A stretch of 64,000 nucleotides of DNA from NCBI RefSeq assembly GCF_028464225.1, contig NZ_JAQPCN010000001.1, positions 496,001-560,000 on the forward strand, in the 5' to 3' direction. The notes below the pieces were generated by a model. The model ran no database searches and was not told the origin of the DNA. It saw only the letters and a list, made by a program, of their open reading frames with translations. Positions 51,751 through 61,920 of this stretch are shown here, in pieces; within the stretch, counting starts at the first letter, position 1; each line of letters starts with the position of its first letter. The translations under genes and the position numbers were made by a program. This DNA comes from Zeaxanthinibacter sp. PT1. Its GTDB lineage: Bacteria; Bacteroidota; Bacteroidia; Flavobacteriales; Flavobacteriaceae.

Positions 51751-53535
51751 ATGCCCAATCCGACCAATAAAAGGCTCACCCAATTCCTTAAGTGGAGATA
51801 TAAGAAAATCTCTGATAAGACCTTTACCCATGTGATGAGCGTTGTGGTAGGTTTTCTTGCCGGGCTGGCTGCGGTTACCATAAAGAACATTACCTATTTT
51901 ATTGAATCCCTACTGGAGCGAGGTATCGTTTTCTCCAGTAACCAGCTCTATTTTATCCTGCCCGTGATCGGGCTTACCCTGGTATTTCTCTACGTAAAGT
52001 ATGTACACCGGGAAAGACTGGAACACGCCATTTCCTCTATCCTGTTTGCACTTTCACGAAAGAAAGGAGTAATTGACTTGAAGAAAGTGTATACCCCGCT
52101 GATCACCGCTCCCCTGACCGTAGGTTTTGGCGGATCTGTAGGATTACTGGGGCCGGCCGTTGCCTCCGGGGCGGCCATCAGTTCTAATATTGGCAGGTTG
52201 GTGCATATCAACACCAAGACGCGATCCCTGCTTATCGCATGTGCCTCCGCCGGGGCTATCGCCTCTATCTTCCAGGCGCCTATCGCAGCGATCATTTTTG
52301 CTGTCGAAGTATTTAGCCTGGACCTTACTATGGTCTCCCTTCTCCCTATGCTGCTGGCTTCCATATCAGGTGTGCTTACCTCCTATTTCTTCCTGGGGGA
52401 TGAGAACCTGTTCAGTTATATCATCACCGAGAAATTTGCCATCGAGGACACCTTTTTCTACATCCTATTGGGGGTAGGTACCGCGATCTCTTCTATCTAT
52501 TTCACCAAGATGTATTTTGGGATACTGCATCTTTTTAAACCATTGAAAAGCCCTAAGTACCGGTTATTGGCCGGGGGATTAGCCATAGGTGTTATGTTGT
52601 ACTTTATTCCACCACTCTACGGGGAAGGTTTTGGTTTTATCAATGACCTGCTGATGGGGAACCACGTCTCGGCCCTGGGCGATAATCCCTTTGAACCTTT
52701 TATGGATAATATCTGGGTAGTGATCGCTTTGTTATTCGGCATAACCATCTTCAAGGCGGTTGCCATGACCACTACCTTTGCGGCAGGAGGTGCCGGGGGA
52801 ATCTTTATCCCAACAATGGTCATGGGAAGTGCATTGGGTAATGCCGTAGCCAAGGTGATCAATAATATAGGTCTGAGTTTCGAGGTCAGTGAGAGCAATT
52901 TTACCCTGATCGGGATGGCCGGACTTATTGCCGGGGTATTACATGCCCCGTTAACCTCTATCTTCCTGATCGCGGAGATCACCGGGGGCTACGAATTATT
53001 CGTCCCGCTGATGATCACTGCGGCTATTTCTTACCTCATCACTAAGAATGCCATTGACTATTCTATTTATACCAGGGAGCTTGCAGAACAGGGAGCGCTG
53101 CTCACCCACAACAAGGACCAGACCGTACTTACGCTGATGCAGCTCGACGATGTGATAGAACGCGATTTTAAAAGTGTTCACCAGGAAATGACCCTGGGGC
53201 AGATGCTGCATGATACGGTGGCAAAATCGACCCGGAATCTTTATCCGGTGGTGAGTGATAAAGGAGTTATGACCGGAATCGTATTTCTGGACGATATCAG
53301 GGAATTTATGTTTGATACCAGCATGTATGAAAAGATCACCGTTTCTACCTTGATGCACCAAGCGCCCGCCTATATATATTATGAGAAGGACTCCATGCAG
53401 CAGGTGATGCAGAAATTTCAGGACAGTGGTGCCTGGAATCTGCCGGTAATACGGGAAGGAAGATACCTGGGTTTTGTCTCAAAATCAAAATTGCTTACTG
53501 CATACCGCCGAAAGTTGATTAATTTTACGCGATAA
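51751..53535 (+). CDS. ClC-family channel/transporter with CBS pair, gating Glu missing
   Basis: The 594-aa protein has a ClC membrane domain (about 25-430) and a C-terminal CBS pair (about 455-590, with IVFLDDIREFMFD and IREGRYLGFVSKSKLLTAYR). The chloride-site motif GGIFIPTMVMGSALG is present. The N-terminal filter segment is GFGGSVGLLGPAVASGAAIS, where the gating glutamate of GREGP/GLEAP is L133. The GSGIP-like first motif is also degenerate (RLEHAISS). In well-studied ClCs loss of this glutamate uncouples proton exchange, so it may be a passive channel or carry another ion. It is followed 1 bp later by a small membrane protein. Confidence 0.9.
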   Translation: MPNPTNKRLTQFLKWRYKKISDKTFTHVMSVVVGFLAGLAAVTIKNITYFIESLLERGIVFSSNQLYFILPVIGLTLVFLYVKYVHRERLEHAISSILFALSRKKGVIDLKKVYTPLITAPLTVGFGGSVGLLGPAVASGAAISSNIGRLVHINTKTRSLLIACASAGAIASIFQAPIAAIIFAVEVFSLDLTMVSLLPMLLASISGVLTSYFFLGDENLFSYIITEKFAIEDTFFYILLGVGTAISSIYFTKMYFGILHLFKPLKSPKYRLLAGGLAIGVMLYFIPPLYGEGFGFINDLLMGNHVSALGDNPFEPFMDNIWVVIALLFGITIFKAVAMTTTFAAGGAGGIFIPTMVMGSALGNAVAKVINNIGLSFEVSESNFTLIGMAGLIAGVLHAPLTSIFLIAEITGGYELFVPLMITAAISYLITKNAIDYSIYTRELAEQGALLTHNKDQTVLTLMQLDDVIERDFKSVHQEMTLGQMLHDTVAKSTRNLYPVVSDKGVMTGIVFLDDIREFMFDTSMYEKITVSTLMHQAPAYIYYEKDSMQQVMQKFQDSGAWNLPVIREGRYLGFVSKSKLLTAYRRKLINFTR

Positions 53536-53536
53536 T

Positions 53537-53800
53537 ATGAAAAAATATACCCGTTACATCATTGCGGCAATCCTCCTGGGCTCCCTGGGGCTGATCATTT
53601 ACGGATTTACCATCATTGAAGATGATCCGCTCATTGCCAATAAATGTATTGGGTTCGGGACCGTTGGTATCTTCCTCGTGGCCATGCCCCTTTTCCTTAT
53701 TACGGAAAGCAAAGGGAAGAAAATGAAAGACTATATGCTGACCGAAGAGAACATCCGGAGAATGCAAGGACGAAAGGACAAACAGGCTGAGGATCAGTAA
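53537..53800 (+). CDS. Small membrane protein downstream of ClC
   Basis: The 87-aa protein has two membrane helices (YIIAAILLGSLGLIIYGFTI and IGFGTVGIFLVAMPLFLITE) and a charged tail (RRMQGRKDKQAEDQ). The ATG is 1 bp after the ClC stop, so they are surely co-transcribed. The function is unknown; an accessory role for the ClC protein is possible. Confidence 0.7.
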   Translation: MKKYTRYIIAAILLGSLGLIIYGFTIIEDDPLIANKCIGFGTVGIFLVAMPLFLITESKGKKMKDYMLTEENIRRMQGRKDKQAEDQ

Positions 53801-53890
53801 TTTCCTCGAATTTATTCTTGCCGCTGCGCTTTTAAAGCCAAAAAATCATACATTCGTATAGTACATTTTTTAATCAATTATTTTTTTACC

Positions 53891-54085
53891 ATGACTGGAA
53901 CAGTAAAATTTTTCAATGAATCTAAGGGATATGGGTTCATTACAAACGACGACACCGGAAAAGACATTTTTGTTCACGCGACCGCCCTTAACGGTGTAGA
54001 ATTGAACGAAGGAGACAAAGTAGAATACGAGGAAGAGGAAGGAAGAAAAGGAATCGTAGCTGCACAAGTGCAGGTTATAGGATAA
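53891..54085 (+). CDS. Cold-shock domain protein
   Basis: The 64-aa protein is a single cold-shock domain with RNP1 KGYGFI and RNP2 DIFVHATAL, binding single-stranded RNA and DNA. It starts [18 protein letters not shown]. Its acidic loop (YEEEEGRKG) is common in Bacteroidota. It has a ~90-bp AT-rich leader region upstream and its own terminator. Confidence 0.95.
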   Translation: MTGTVKFFNESKGYGFITNDDTGKDIFVHATALNGVELNEGDKVEYEEEEGRKGIVAAQVQVIG

Positions 54086-54111
54086 GCATATTTTATTTTG
54101 AAAGCATCAGG

Positions 54112-54138
54112 ACCCCGGCATTCAGCCGGGGTTTTTTT
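54112..54138 (+). terminator. Terminator of the cold-shock gene
   Basis: ACCCCGGC-ATTCA-GCCGGGGT with a T-run of seven; stem 8 bp. Confidence 0.9.
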
Positions 54139-54145
54139 ATTCCCA

Positions 54146-54595
54146 TCAGTTCAGGTTTCGCTTTTCTATAAAAAACTGCTTCATCAGTGTTGCGGCTTCC
54201 TGCTCTAATACCCCACCGACGATCTCGGTTTTCGGGTGTATTTGCCCACCCATTGCAGCGAATCCACGTTGAGGATCATGGGCAGCGAAGACGATCCTTG
54301 GGATCTGGCTCCAATAAAGGGCTCCGGCACACATCTGGCAAGGCTCAAGAGTGACGTACAAGGTACAGCGATGAAGGTATTTGCCACCGAGGAAATTGGC
54401 TGCAGCCGTAATTGCCTGCATTTCGGCATGGGCCGTAACATCGTGCAGCCTTTCCGTCAGGTTATGTGCCCTGGCTATGATCCTGCCCTGGACCACGATC
54501 ACCGCACCCACAGGGATCTCTCCAAGCCCATAAGCGACTTCTGCTTCCTGCAGGGCTTTTTTCATAAAATACGTATCGTCCAGGATTCCGTCCAT
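54146..54595 (-). CDS. tadA: tRNA-specific adenosine deaminase
   Basis: The 149-aa zinc-dependent deaminase converts A34 to inosine in tRNA-Arg(ACG). It has the zinc and catalytic residues H56-A-E58 in DVTAHAEMQAI and C86-x-x-C89 in LEPCQMCAGAL. The N-terminal part has MKKALQEAEVAYGLGEIPVGA. The length and motif order match TadA rather than guanine or cytidine deaminases. It is divergent from dxs with a 76-bp gap. Confidence 0.9.
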   Translation of the reverse strand: MDGILDDTYFMKKALQEAEVAYGLGEIPVGAVIVVQGRIIARAHNLTERLHDVTAHAEMQAITAAANFLGGKYLHRCTLYVTLEPCQMCAGALYWSQIPRIVFAAHDPQRGFAAMGGQIHPKTEIVGGVLEQEAATLMKQFFIEKRNLN

Positions 54596-54671
54596 GATGG
54601 CAAAAATACATAAATAGGCCTATTTTGCCTTATCCTGAAAAAATGATTTTAATGTACCTTTACGTCTTAAC

Positions 54672-56447
54672 ATGGAACTACTGCCCAACATAAATTCGCC
54701 CGAAGACCTGAGACAATTAGACCAGGATCAGCTACCTGCACTGGCGGCGGAAATGAGAGCGTTTATTATAGAGGTAGTAGCAGCCAAGGAAGGGCACCTT
54801 GGTGCAAGCCTAGGGGTAGTAGAACTCACTATCGCACTGCATTATGTCTACAACACTCCTGATGATCGGTTAATCTGGGACGTCGGCCACCAGGCTTACG
54901 GACACAAACTGCTCACCGGAAGGCAAGCAACATTTATCACCAACCGTCAATATGGTGGTTTAAGCGGATTTCCCAAACGCAGCGAGAGTCCCTATGACGC
55001 ATTTGGAACCGGACATAGTTCCACCTCCATCTCGGCCATTCTCGGGATGGCCATCGCTTCCAGGCTCAGTGGGAAAAAAGATCGCAAACATATCGCGGTG
55101 ATCGGTGATGCATCTATAGCGAGCGGGATGGCTTTTGAAGGGCTGAACCATGCCGGGGAATCCCCTGCCGATGTGCTGATCATATTGAATGACAATGCCA
55201 TCGGGATCGACCCAAGTGTAGGTGCTTTAAAAAAATACCTCACTAACGTAAAACAGGGAAGCGCAAAGGATGAAAATATCTTCGAATGCCTGAACTTCCA
55301 GTATACGGGGCCTGTAGACGGTCACAACTTACCCCTGCTGATCAAAACCCTTGAACAACTTAAGAAAGTTAAAGGTCCCAAATTACTGCACCTGATCACT
55401 ACCAAGGGAAAAGGCCTGAAGAAAGCCGAAGAAGAACAGGTGACCTACCACGCCCCGGGAAGGTTTGATAAGCATACGGGAGATTTGATCCGGGGCAGTA
55501 AATCTGAAGGACCTCCAAAGTTCCAGGATGTTTTTGGACTGACCTTACTGGATCTGGCCCGTGAAAATGAGCGCATTGTAGGGATAACCCCGGCCATGCC
55601 AACGGGCAGCTCCATGAAATACATGATTGAGGCCCTGCCCGACAGGGCTTGGGATGTGGGAATAGCGGAACAACACGCGGTCACCCTGGCAGCAGGAATG
55701 GCTGCAGACGGACTTATTCCTTTCTGCAATGTGTATTCTACTTTCCTTCAACGAGCTTACGACCAGGTGATACACGATGTGGCTTTGCAAGACCTGCCGG
55801 TCATTTTCTGCTTGGATCGTGCCGGATTAGTAGGCCAGGATGGGGCTACCCATCATGGATTGTACGATATGGCCTACTTGCGTTGCATCCCCAACCTGTA
55901 CATCTTTGCACCCATGAACGAAATTGAGCTGCGCAACATTATGTATACCGCCCAATTAGGATTACCCCATCCCATCGCTATAAGGTACCCCCGGGGAAAA
56001 GGAGTCATCACGGATTGGCAACAAGCCTTCGAAAAGATAAAGATCGGTAAAGGTCAATTACTAAAAGAAGGGAAACAAATTGCCTTCCTGAGCATTGGTG
56101 CCGCCGGGAATACAGTAAGCGAACTGCTATCCGGTTACGAGGCAGGAAGCACTCCGGCCCATTATAACATGAGGTTTGTAAAGCCCTTGGACACGGAAAT
56201 GTTGCACCAGGTTTTCGGGCAATATTCATACGTTATCACCGTTGAAGACGGTTGCAGGGCCGGTGGATTTGGAAGTGCTGTGCTCGAATTCGCCAATGAA
56301 AACGGATATAAGAACCCGGTAAAGATCTTTGGCGTTGAAGATCGTTTTATTGAGCAAGGCACAGTAGCAGAATTACAGGCCGAGGCCGGCTTAGACCTGG
56401 ACACGATAAAGAAATATGTTGAGCAATTACTAGAAATAACTCGCTAG
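54672..56447 (+). CDS. dxs: 1-deoxy-D-xylulose-5-phosphate synthase
   Basis: The 591-aa thiamine-diphosphate enzyme joins pyruvate and glyceraldehyde 3-phosphate, the first step of the MEP isoprenoid pathway, which feeds the polyprenyl synthetase and lycopene cyclase in this window. It has the TPP site GDASIASGMAFEGLNHAGE and NDNAIGIDPSVGALKKYL, the histidine in TKGKGLKKAEEE, the pyrimidine domain with DVGIAEQHAVTLAAGMA, and DGATHHGLYDMAYLRCIPNL. It lacks some of the loop residues of the ~620-aa enterobacterial enzyme. The DUF3078 gene follows 4 bp later. Confidence 0.94.
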   Translation: MELLPNINSPEDLRQLDQDQLPALAAEMRAFIIEVVAAKEGHLGASLGVVELTIALHYVYNTPDDRLIWDVGHQAYGHKLLTGRQATFITNRQYGGLSGFPKRSESPYDAFGTGHSSTSISAILGMAIASRLSGKKDRKHIAVIGDASIASGMAFEGLNHAGESPADVLIILNDNAIGIDPSVGALKKYLTNVKQGSAKDENIFECLNFQYTGPVDGHNLPLLIKTLEQLKKVKGPKLLHLITTKGKGLKKAEEEQVTYHAPGRFDKHTGDLIRGSKSEGPPKFQDVFGLTLLDLARENERIVGITPAMPTGSSMKYMIEALPDRAWDVGIAEQHAVTLAAGMAADGLIPFCNVYSTFLQRAYDQVIHDVALQDLPVIFCLDRAGLVGQDGATHHGLYDMAYLRCIPNLYIFAPMNEIELRNIMYTAQLGLPHPIAIRYPRGKGVITDWQQAFEKIKIGKGQLLKEGKQIAFLSIGAAGNTVSELLSGYEAGSTPAHYNMRFVKPLDTEMLHQVFGQYSYVITVEDGCRAGGFGSAVLEFANENGYKNPVKIFGVEDRFIEQGTVAELQAEAGLDLDTIKKYVEQLLEITR

Positions 56448-56451
56448 TTAA

Positions 56452-57543
56452 ATGAGAATACTACCAACCCTCCTATTCTGCTTATTTTGCATTATGCTAT
56501 CCGCCCAGGATACAATCCCGACAGAATCAGAGCCAGATACCACTATTCGCGGAACTATTGTTATTCGTTCTTTCCAGGATAAAGTACGGATTGTACCCAG
56601 GGGCGTACGGCTCGGCAATCCCGCCATCAGTTACAAAAAGACCAAACCTCTGTTAGAAAAGGAGAAAAGGTTTCGGGTACCCTCATTCTGGGAAAAGAAG
56701 AACGAAATGAGCCTGGGGATGAGCGAGGTCGCTTTTGTTAACTGGAACGCAGGGGGAGATAATGCGATCACCGCCCTGGGAAGAATGAAATTTGAACGTA
56801 ATTACAAGTTCCGCTACGTCTCCTGGAAGAACCTTTTAGAGATGCGTTTTGGCTGGAATGCACAGGAGGGCAGAAAATGGAGGAAAACAGAAGATGCGAT
56901 CCGTTTCAGTTCCACCTTTGGCTATCGCCGGGATACGCTAACTAACTGGTATATCACGGTCCGAACCAACTTTAACACCCAGTTTGCGGATGGTTTTAAG
57001 TACCCCGATCGCAGCACTCCTATCTCGCGCTTTATGGCACCGGGCTATCTCTTCCTGGGGGGTGGGGCGTCCTATATTTCTGAAAGCGACAATTTTAACC
57101 TCTATATTTCCCCCTTAACCCACAAAAGTACCTTTGTGCTGGACAGGGAACTGGCGAATAAGGGAGCGTTTGGTGTGCAAAAAGCAGTCCTTGATTCGGA
57201 AGGTAACGTGATTGAACCCGGCAGCAGGTCGCTCACTGAATTTGGTTTCCTGGTGACCAACTCCTGGAAGACCCCGGTTATCAAGAATGTAAATCTAGAC
57301 CATAGAGTCAGTTTCTATACGGATTACCTTAACGACTTTGGTAATATAGACGTGGACTGGGAAATGAGCTGGGAACTGATCGTCAACGAATACATCAAAA
57401 CCTCTATAGGCACACATATCATCTATGATGATGACATACTGTTTGATGTAGTTCAGGACGGTGATGGAAACATCATTGATCCGGGCCAACCCAAAATTCA
57501 GTTCAAGCAGCTGCTAACCGTAGGAGCCGTCTATATCTTCTGA
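56452..57543 (+). CDS. DUF3078 family exported protein
   Basis: The 363-aa protein has a signal peptide (LPTLLFCLFCIMLSAQD). The mature protein is β-rich with alternating aromatic strands (FVNWNAGGDNAITALGRMKF, FRYVSWKNLLEMRFGWNAQE, DFGNIDVDWEMSWELIVNEY) and ends in an aromatic YIF, as in outer-membrane β-barrels. DUF3078 proteins are common in Bacteroidota; the role is unknown. It starts 4 bp after dxs. Confidence 0.85.
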   Translation: MRILPTLLFCLFCIMLSAQDTIPTESEPDTTIRGTIVIRSFQDKVRIVPRGVRLGNPAISYKKTKPLLEKEKRFRVPSFWEKKNEMSLGMSEVAFVNWNAGGDNAITALGRMKFERNYKFRYVSWKNLLEMRFGWNAQEGRKWRKTEDAIRFSSTFGYRRDTLTNWYITVRTNFNTQFADGFKYPDRSTPISRFMAPGYLFLGGGASYISESDNFNLYISPLTHKSTFVLDRELANKGAFGVQKAVLDSEGNVIEPGSRSLTEFGFLVTNSWKTPVIKNVNLDHRVSFYTDYLNDFGNIDVDWEMSWELIVNEYIKTSIGTHIIYDDDILFDVVQDGDGNIIDPGQPKIQFKQLLTVGAVYIF

Positions 57544-58887
57544 TCAGAGCTGTTTTCCACTAATCTTATTGTGGATATCTACAGCCCCGCTATCTGATAG
57601 GCTCGCTACATAAGTACTGGCATTCAGCAAAAGCTCATAATAAGAGCCGGATGTAGACCTGATCGCAGAAGGCAGTGTTCTCAACACCAGTTTATCATAA
57701 TTACTGGCTCTATCTTCCTTGGTCCGTACCAATGCACCGGTGTAGACTTCTAGTAGATCTGACAATATCTTAAATCCGGCGATCTCTTTTTCTACCACCT
57801 CCTTGGATTGGTAGATCCTTTCAACACTCAGGTCAATGATGTCGCTGATCTGGGCCTTGTACTTACTCTTATCAAGGAGAGATACACTGAGATCTCCCTT
57901 GAGGATAGCTTCCTCGTTCTCCATAAAGATCCTGGCTGCATCTTGTATCAGGGTATTGATGGCGAGAGCCCGAAGGTAACTGATGCGATCCTCCATAAAC
58001 GGCATCCTCTGGTATTTCTTGGTATTGATGGTATCCTTAACCAATTTGATCAGGTATTCCAGGGCGTAATCCTCGGGGATAAGTCCAAGGTTGATCCCAT
58101 CCTCAAAGTCGATAATGGTATAACAGATATCATCGGCGGCCTCAACCAGGAAGGTCAGCGGATGCCTGGAATAGGAAATATCGTCCCCTTTACCCGTGAA
58201 TCTTAACCCGAGTTCCTCTGCAACTTCCTGAAAGAATGAAGCATCGGACTGGAAAAACCCAAATTTCTTATCTGCGATATGTGTGGTCGGTTTTTTGGGT
58301 AGCGACTCTTTGGGGTATTTCATAAATGCGCCGAGCGTGGCATAACTTAACCTGAGGCCGCCGGTCACACCTTCCCGGGAGGCAGTCAGCAATCGGAAAC
58401 CGTTGGCATTCCCTTCAAAACTCACCAGGTCCTGGTATTTCTTTTCGGTCAGCAGTTCGCGGTATTCTTTTCCCTGTCCGTTCTTAAAAAATTCACCAAT
58501 GGCTTTCTCCCCACTATGACCAAAGGGCGGGTTCCCAATATCATGTGCCAGGGCAGCAGCAGCTACGATAGCACCCATATCGTTAAAACGGTATCCATGG
58601 GTGTCTTGCAGTTGCGGGTGCTTTTTCAGCAATGCCTGACCTACCATTCGGCCAAGACTCCTCCCCACTACGGATACTTCCAAACTGTGGGTAAGCCGGG
58701 TATGCACAAAATCGGTTTTGGATAAGGGAATGACCTGTGTCTTATCCTGCAGGCTTCTGAAAGCCGAGGAGAAGATCACCCTGTCGTAATCCACTTCGAA
58801 GCCCAAACGCGCCTCATCCTGTTCTGTACGTAAGCGTTTACCGGTATCCCCCTGCCTTCTTAGGGAGAGAAGTTGTTCCCAATTCAT
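57544..58887 (-). CDS. dgt: Deoxyguanosinetriphosphate triphosphohydrolase (dGTPase)
   Basis: The 447-aa HD-domain enzyme hydrolyses dGTP or other dNTPs to nucleoside and tripolyphosphate. HD metal residues are in RLTHSLEVSVVGRSLG and AALAHDIGNPPFGHSGEKAI, with a later aspartate in VEAADDICYTIIDFEDG. The N-terminus WEQLLSLRRQGDTGKRLRTE, then DRVIFSSAFRSLQDKTQV, is typical of the family. It controls dNTP pools and may limit phage replication; that is general knowledge of the family. It is convergent with DUF3078 with adjacent stops. Confidence 0.93.
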   Translation of the reverse strand: MNWEQLLSLRRQGDTGKRLRTEQDEARLGFEVDYDRVIFSSAFRSLQDKTQVIPLSKTDFVHTRLTHSLEVSVVGRSLGRMVGQALLKKHPQLQDTHGYRFNDMGAIVAAAALAHDIGNPPFGHSGEKAIGEFFKNGQGKEYRELLTEKKYQDLVSFEGNANGFRLLTASREGVTGGLRLSYATLGAFMKYPKESLPKKPTTHIADKKFGFFQSDASFFQEVAEELGLRFTGKGDDISYSRHPLTFLVEAADDICYTIIDFEDGINLGLIPEDYALEYLIKLVKDTINTKKYQRMPFMEDRISYLRALAINTLIQDAARIFMENEEAILKGDLSVSLLDKSKYKAQISDIIDLSVERIYQSKEVVEKEIAGFKILSDLLEVYTGALVRTKEDRASNYDKLVLRTLPSAIRSTSGSYYELLLNASTYVASLSDSGAVDIHNKISGKQL

Positions 58888-59065
58888 AGGTGTTAATTAA
58901 GGTCGCAATATACATTAAATCAATGGCAGGTTAAGGAGCAGGTAATATACAAGTAACGTTAAGTTAACCCCATAACCTTTCCCTAACATAATGGTTATAG
59001 GGATTTAAAATAGAGCTAACCCCACAGTTACAATGGTGGCTGTTCTTTGCAGCTTGAAAACAATT

Positions 59066-61879
59066 ATGTTGATGAGAAGATTTTTTGTGTTGATGCTGTT
59101 GTTAACAGCCGTGCAGATGAGTGCCCAATCTACCGGTACTATTACAGGAAAATTAATTGATAAAGAAGTAAATGATGAGCCCCTGGCGTTTGCCAATGTA
59201 CTTTTAAAAGGAACTACAAAAGGTACGACGTCAGATTTTGACGGACTCTTTGAAATAGGCAATTTAGAACCCGGTAATTATACCGTGGTATTCAGTTACC
59301 TGGGATATGAAACTGTAGAAATGGCCGATGTCCTGGTAGAGGCAGGAAAAGCGACTTCCCTGGAGGTTCCCATGTCTGCTACAGAAGGTGTTGCACTGGA
59401 CGAGGTAGTTCTCACCACGGTGGCCCGGAAAGATTCAGAAACCGCTCTTTTATTAGATCAGAAAAAAGCTGTTGAGATCAAGGAGAGTATTGGTGCTCAG
59501 CAACTGGGAAAGATCGGGGTGTCTGATGCCGCTACCGCCACGACCAAGATCTCGGGTGTTACCACCAGTGAGGCTTCCGGCGATGTTTTTGTCCGAGGGC
59601 TGGGAGATCGTTATCTCTCCACTACTCTGAATGGACTTCCCGTTCCGTCAGACGACGTAGAACGCAAAAATATAGACCTGGGATTGTTCCCCACCAGGGT
59701 GATTCAGAATGTGAGTGTCAGTAAGACCTACGGGGTAGAATCTACAGCGGACCAGGCGTCAGGAACTGTAAATATCAGCTCCAGGGAATTAGCAGGATCC
59801 AATGAATTCAGTATTGGGGTAAATACCGGGATAAATACCAATGTTGCCCAAAATGGCGTCTATGACAATTTTAAATTGTCTCCCAATTCGGCAAATACCG
59901 ATTTCGGATTTTACGACCAGAGCAGGAACACCCTGCAATTGATCACTCAACAGGGATGGAACACAATTAAGCAGGAAAATCCCGTAGATTACGGTTTTAA
60001 CCTGGTAGCCGGTAAAAAATTCAAGGACAAGCTTGCTGTATTAGCCACCGCATCTCACAGTACCCGCTATAACTACGGGCAGGGTCTTTTCAGGCAGTAC
60101 CGATCTAACTTTGTCGATGATACCATCACAGATGCAACTACTTATAATAAAAGGATAGTTAACTCGGGTCTTTTAGATGTCACCTATTTTATCGACGACA
60201 AGAATAAACTAAAGTCCAGCACATTCCTGATCAACACCTTGGACGAATCGGTTTACGAAGGTGGCCGGAATGGTGAGGGGACTATTTTTGAAGAAACCGA
60301 TCCTGCAGAAGGATTGTTCCAGTTTATCCGTGACCAGAATACAAAGCAGACACGTTTACTGGTATCCCAATTATTAGGGACTCACTACCTGTCTGAAAAG
60401 AATACCCTGGAATGGGCAGGAGGATACAATTTCGTAAACGCCTCTGAGCCGAACAGGATTCGCAACGAGGTAAACTTCGACCCGGATGGTGATTTCGTAC
60501 AACTGGGTAGAACCGGAGGCTTTCAGCAACGTAAGTCCAAACAGAATATCGAAGATGTAGAATTCAACGGTTTTATCAAGGATGCGCATAAGATCATCGA
60601 TGAAGAGGGGAAATCCTTAACCGTGGAATTAGGAGGAAATTACAGGAACAAGACCCGTGACTTCGTCTCCCAGTTCGTCGGTGTTGAAGAGGCTTCTGTG
60701 AACACCATCAACCCCTCCTCTATAGACAACCTGGGGGCCATATTTACCCAGGCCAATTTTGACAATGGTCTGTTGCAGTACAACATACTGCAACCGGACC
60801 GCTACGAAGGATCCCTTGAATCTAAAGCAGCCTTCGCCGATTTTAATGTCGGCCTGGACCAATGGAACTTTAATGCAGGACTCCGATTCCAGAAAGATGA
60901 TATTAATGTGACTTATGATGTGGGTAACATTCCGGGGCGGATCGGGACTGCTGATAAAGCATACAGCAACCTGTATCCCAGCCTGAACGTGAAATACAAC
61001 ATCAACGAGGAGCACGCCTTACGTTTGGCTTTGAGTCGAACCATCACCTTACCCGAATTTAAGGAGATCGCGCCATTTGAGTATGTATCACAGACCGGGC
61101 AGATCACCCGTGGTAATCCTTCCCTGGAGGCTTCGAGAAGCCTGAACTATGACCTAAAATGGGAATTCTTCCCAAGCAATGGACAGTTGATTTCTGTCTC
61201 CACCTTTTACAAACAAATTTCTGATCCTATCAACAAAGTCCAGGACAGGGGCTCTGCCGGTGTATTCTCTTACTTCAACTCTGGTGACCAGGCCGAAGTG
61301 TTCGGTTTTGAAGCGGAGACCAAGATAGCCTTGGTCGCCCCCGGCTATAATGAGGAAACAGGAAATTCTGAAGGTTATGGTTTGGACCTGACTTTCAATG
61401 CAACCCGCATGTGGCATCAACAGGACCTGAAGGAGGTACGCGATGCTGATGGGACTTTCATCAGGACCTTTCAATATAAAGGACTTGATGAAACAGGCCT
61501 GCAGGGTGCATCAGACTGGATCTTAAATACCAGTCTTAATTTCACCAGTGGTGGAGAATTCCCATGGGATGCCTCTCTTACCGCGAATTACGCCTCTGAC
61601 AAGATCTTTGCACTTGGTGCGCCGGAGATCCAGACCCAGAGCGAGACCTTCTATAACGATGCCATCGTTGAGAACGGATTTGTTGTGCTCGATGCAGTTC
61701 TGAGTAAAGACCTGGACAAGCATTGGAGCATTCGTCTTACCGGGCGAAACCTATTGAACCCGGAGATCAAAAGAACCCAGCTGGTCAGACCGAGTACCAC
61801 AGGAATTGAAACCGAACAAGTGGTTAGATCCTACACGGCAGGCTCACAGATCAGGTTAGGGGTTAATTACAAGTTTTAA
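59066..61879 (+). CDS. TonB-dependent receptor with N-terminal regulatory-like domain
   Basis: The 937-aa outer-membrane protein has a signal peptide (RRFFVLMLLLTAVQMSAQ) and a carboxypeptidase-regulatory-like domain (ITGKLIDKEVNDEPLAFANV, then GTTSDFDGLFEIGNLEPG). The plug domain is around IGVSDAATATTKISGVTTSE, RGLGDRYLSTTLNGLPVPSD and GVESTADQASGTVNISSREL. The β-barrel ends SYTAGSQIRLGVNYKF. It imports a ligand with TonB. The substrate is unknown. The ATG at 59066 starts the signal; the longer frame reads through the leader. It is paired with a duplicated surface lipoprotein 41 bp later, as a receptor with its own surface partner. Confidence 0.92.
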   Translation: MLMRRFFVLMLLLTAVQMSAQSTGTITGKLIDKEVNDEPLAFANVLLKGTTKGTTSDFDGLFEIGNLEPGNYTVVFSYLGYETVEMADVLVEAGKATSLEVPMSATEGVALDEVVLTTVARKDSETALLLDQKKAVEIKESIGAQQLGKIGVSDAATATTKISGVTTSEASGDVFVRGLGDRYLSTTLNGLPVPSDDVERKNIDLGLFPTRVIQNVSVSKTYGVESTADQASGTVNISSRELAGSNEFSIGVNTGINTNVAQNGVYDNFKLSPNSANTDFGFYDQSRNTLQLITQQGWNTIKQENPVDYGFNLVAGKKFKDKLAVLATASHSTRYNYGQGLFRQYRSNFVDDTITDATTYNKRIVNSGLLDVTYFIDDKNKLKSSTFLINTLDESVYEGGRNGEGTIFEETDPAEGLFQFIRDQNTKQTRLLVSQLLGTHYLSEKNTLEWAGGYNFVNASEPNRIRNEVNFDPDGDFVQLGRTGGFQQRKSKQNIEDVEFNGFIKDAHKIIDEEGKSLTVELGGNYRNKTRDFVSQFVGVEEASVNTINPSSIDNLGAIFTQANFDNGLLQYNILQPDRYEGSLESKAAFADFNVGLDQWNFNAGLRFQKDDINVTYDVGNIPGRIGTADKAYSNLYPSLNVKYNINEEHALRLALSRTITLPEFKEIAPFEYVSQTGQITRGNPSLEASRSLNYDLKWEFFPSNGQLISVSTFYKQISDPINKVQDRGSAGVFSYFNSGDQAEVFGFEAETKIALVAPGYNEETGNSEGYGLDLTFNATRMWHQQDLKEVRDADGTFIRTFQYKGLDETGLQGASDWILNTSLNFTSGGEFPWDASLTANYASDKIFALGAPEIQTQSETFYNDAIVENGFVVLDAVLSKDLDKHWSIRLTGRNLLNPEIKRTQLVRPSTTGIETEQVVRSYTAGSQIRLGVNYKF

Positions 61880-61920
61880 TGACTTTTAACCTAACTACTA
61901 ACTTTTTACTACAAAGAATC

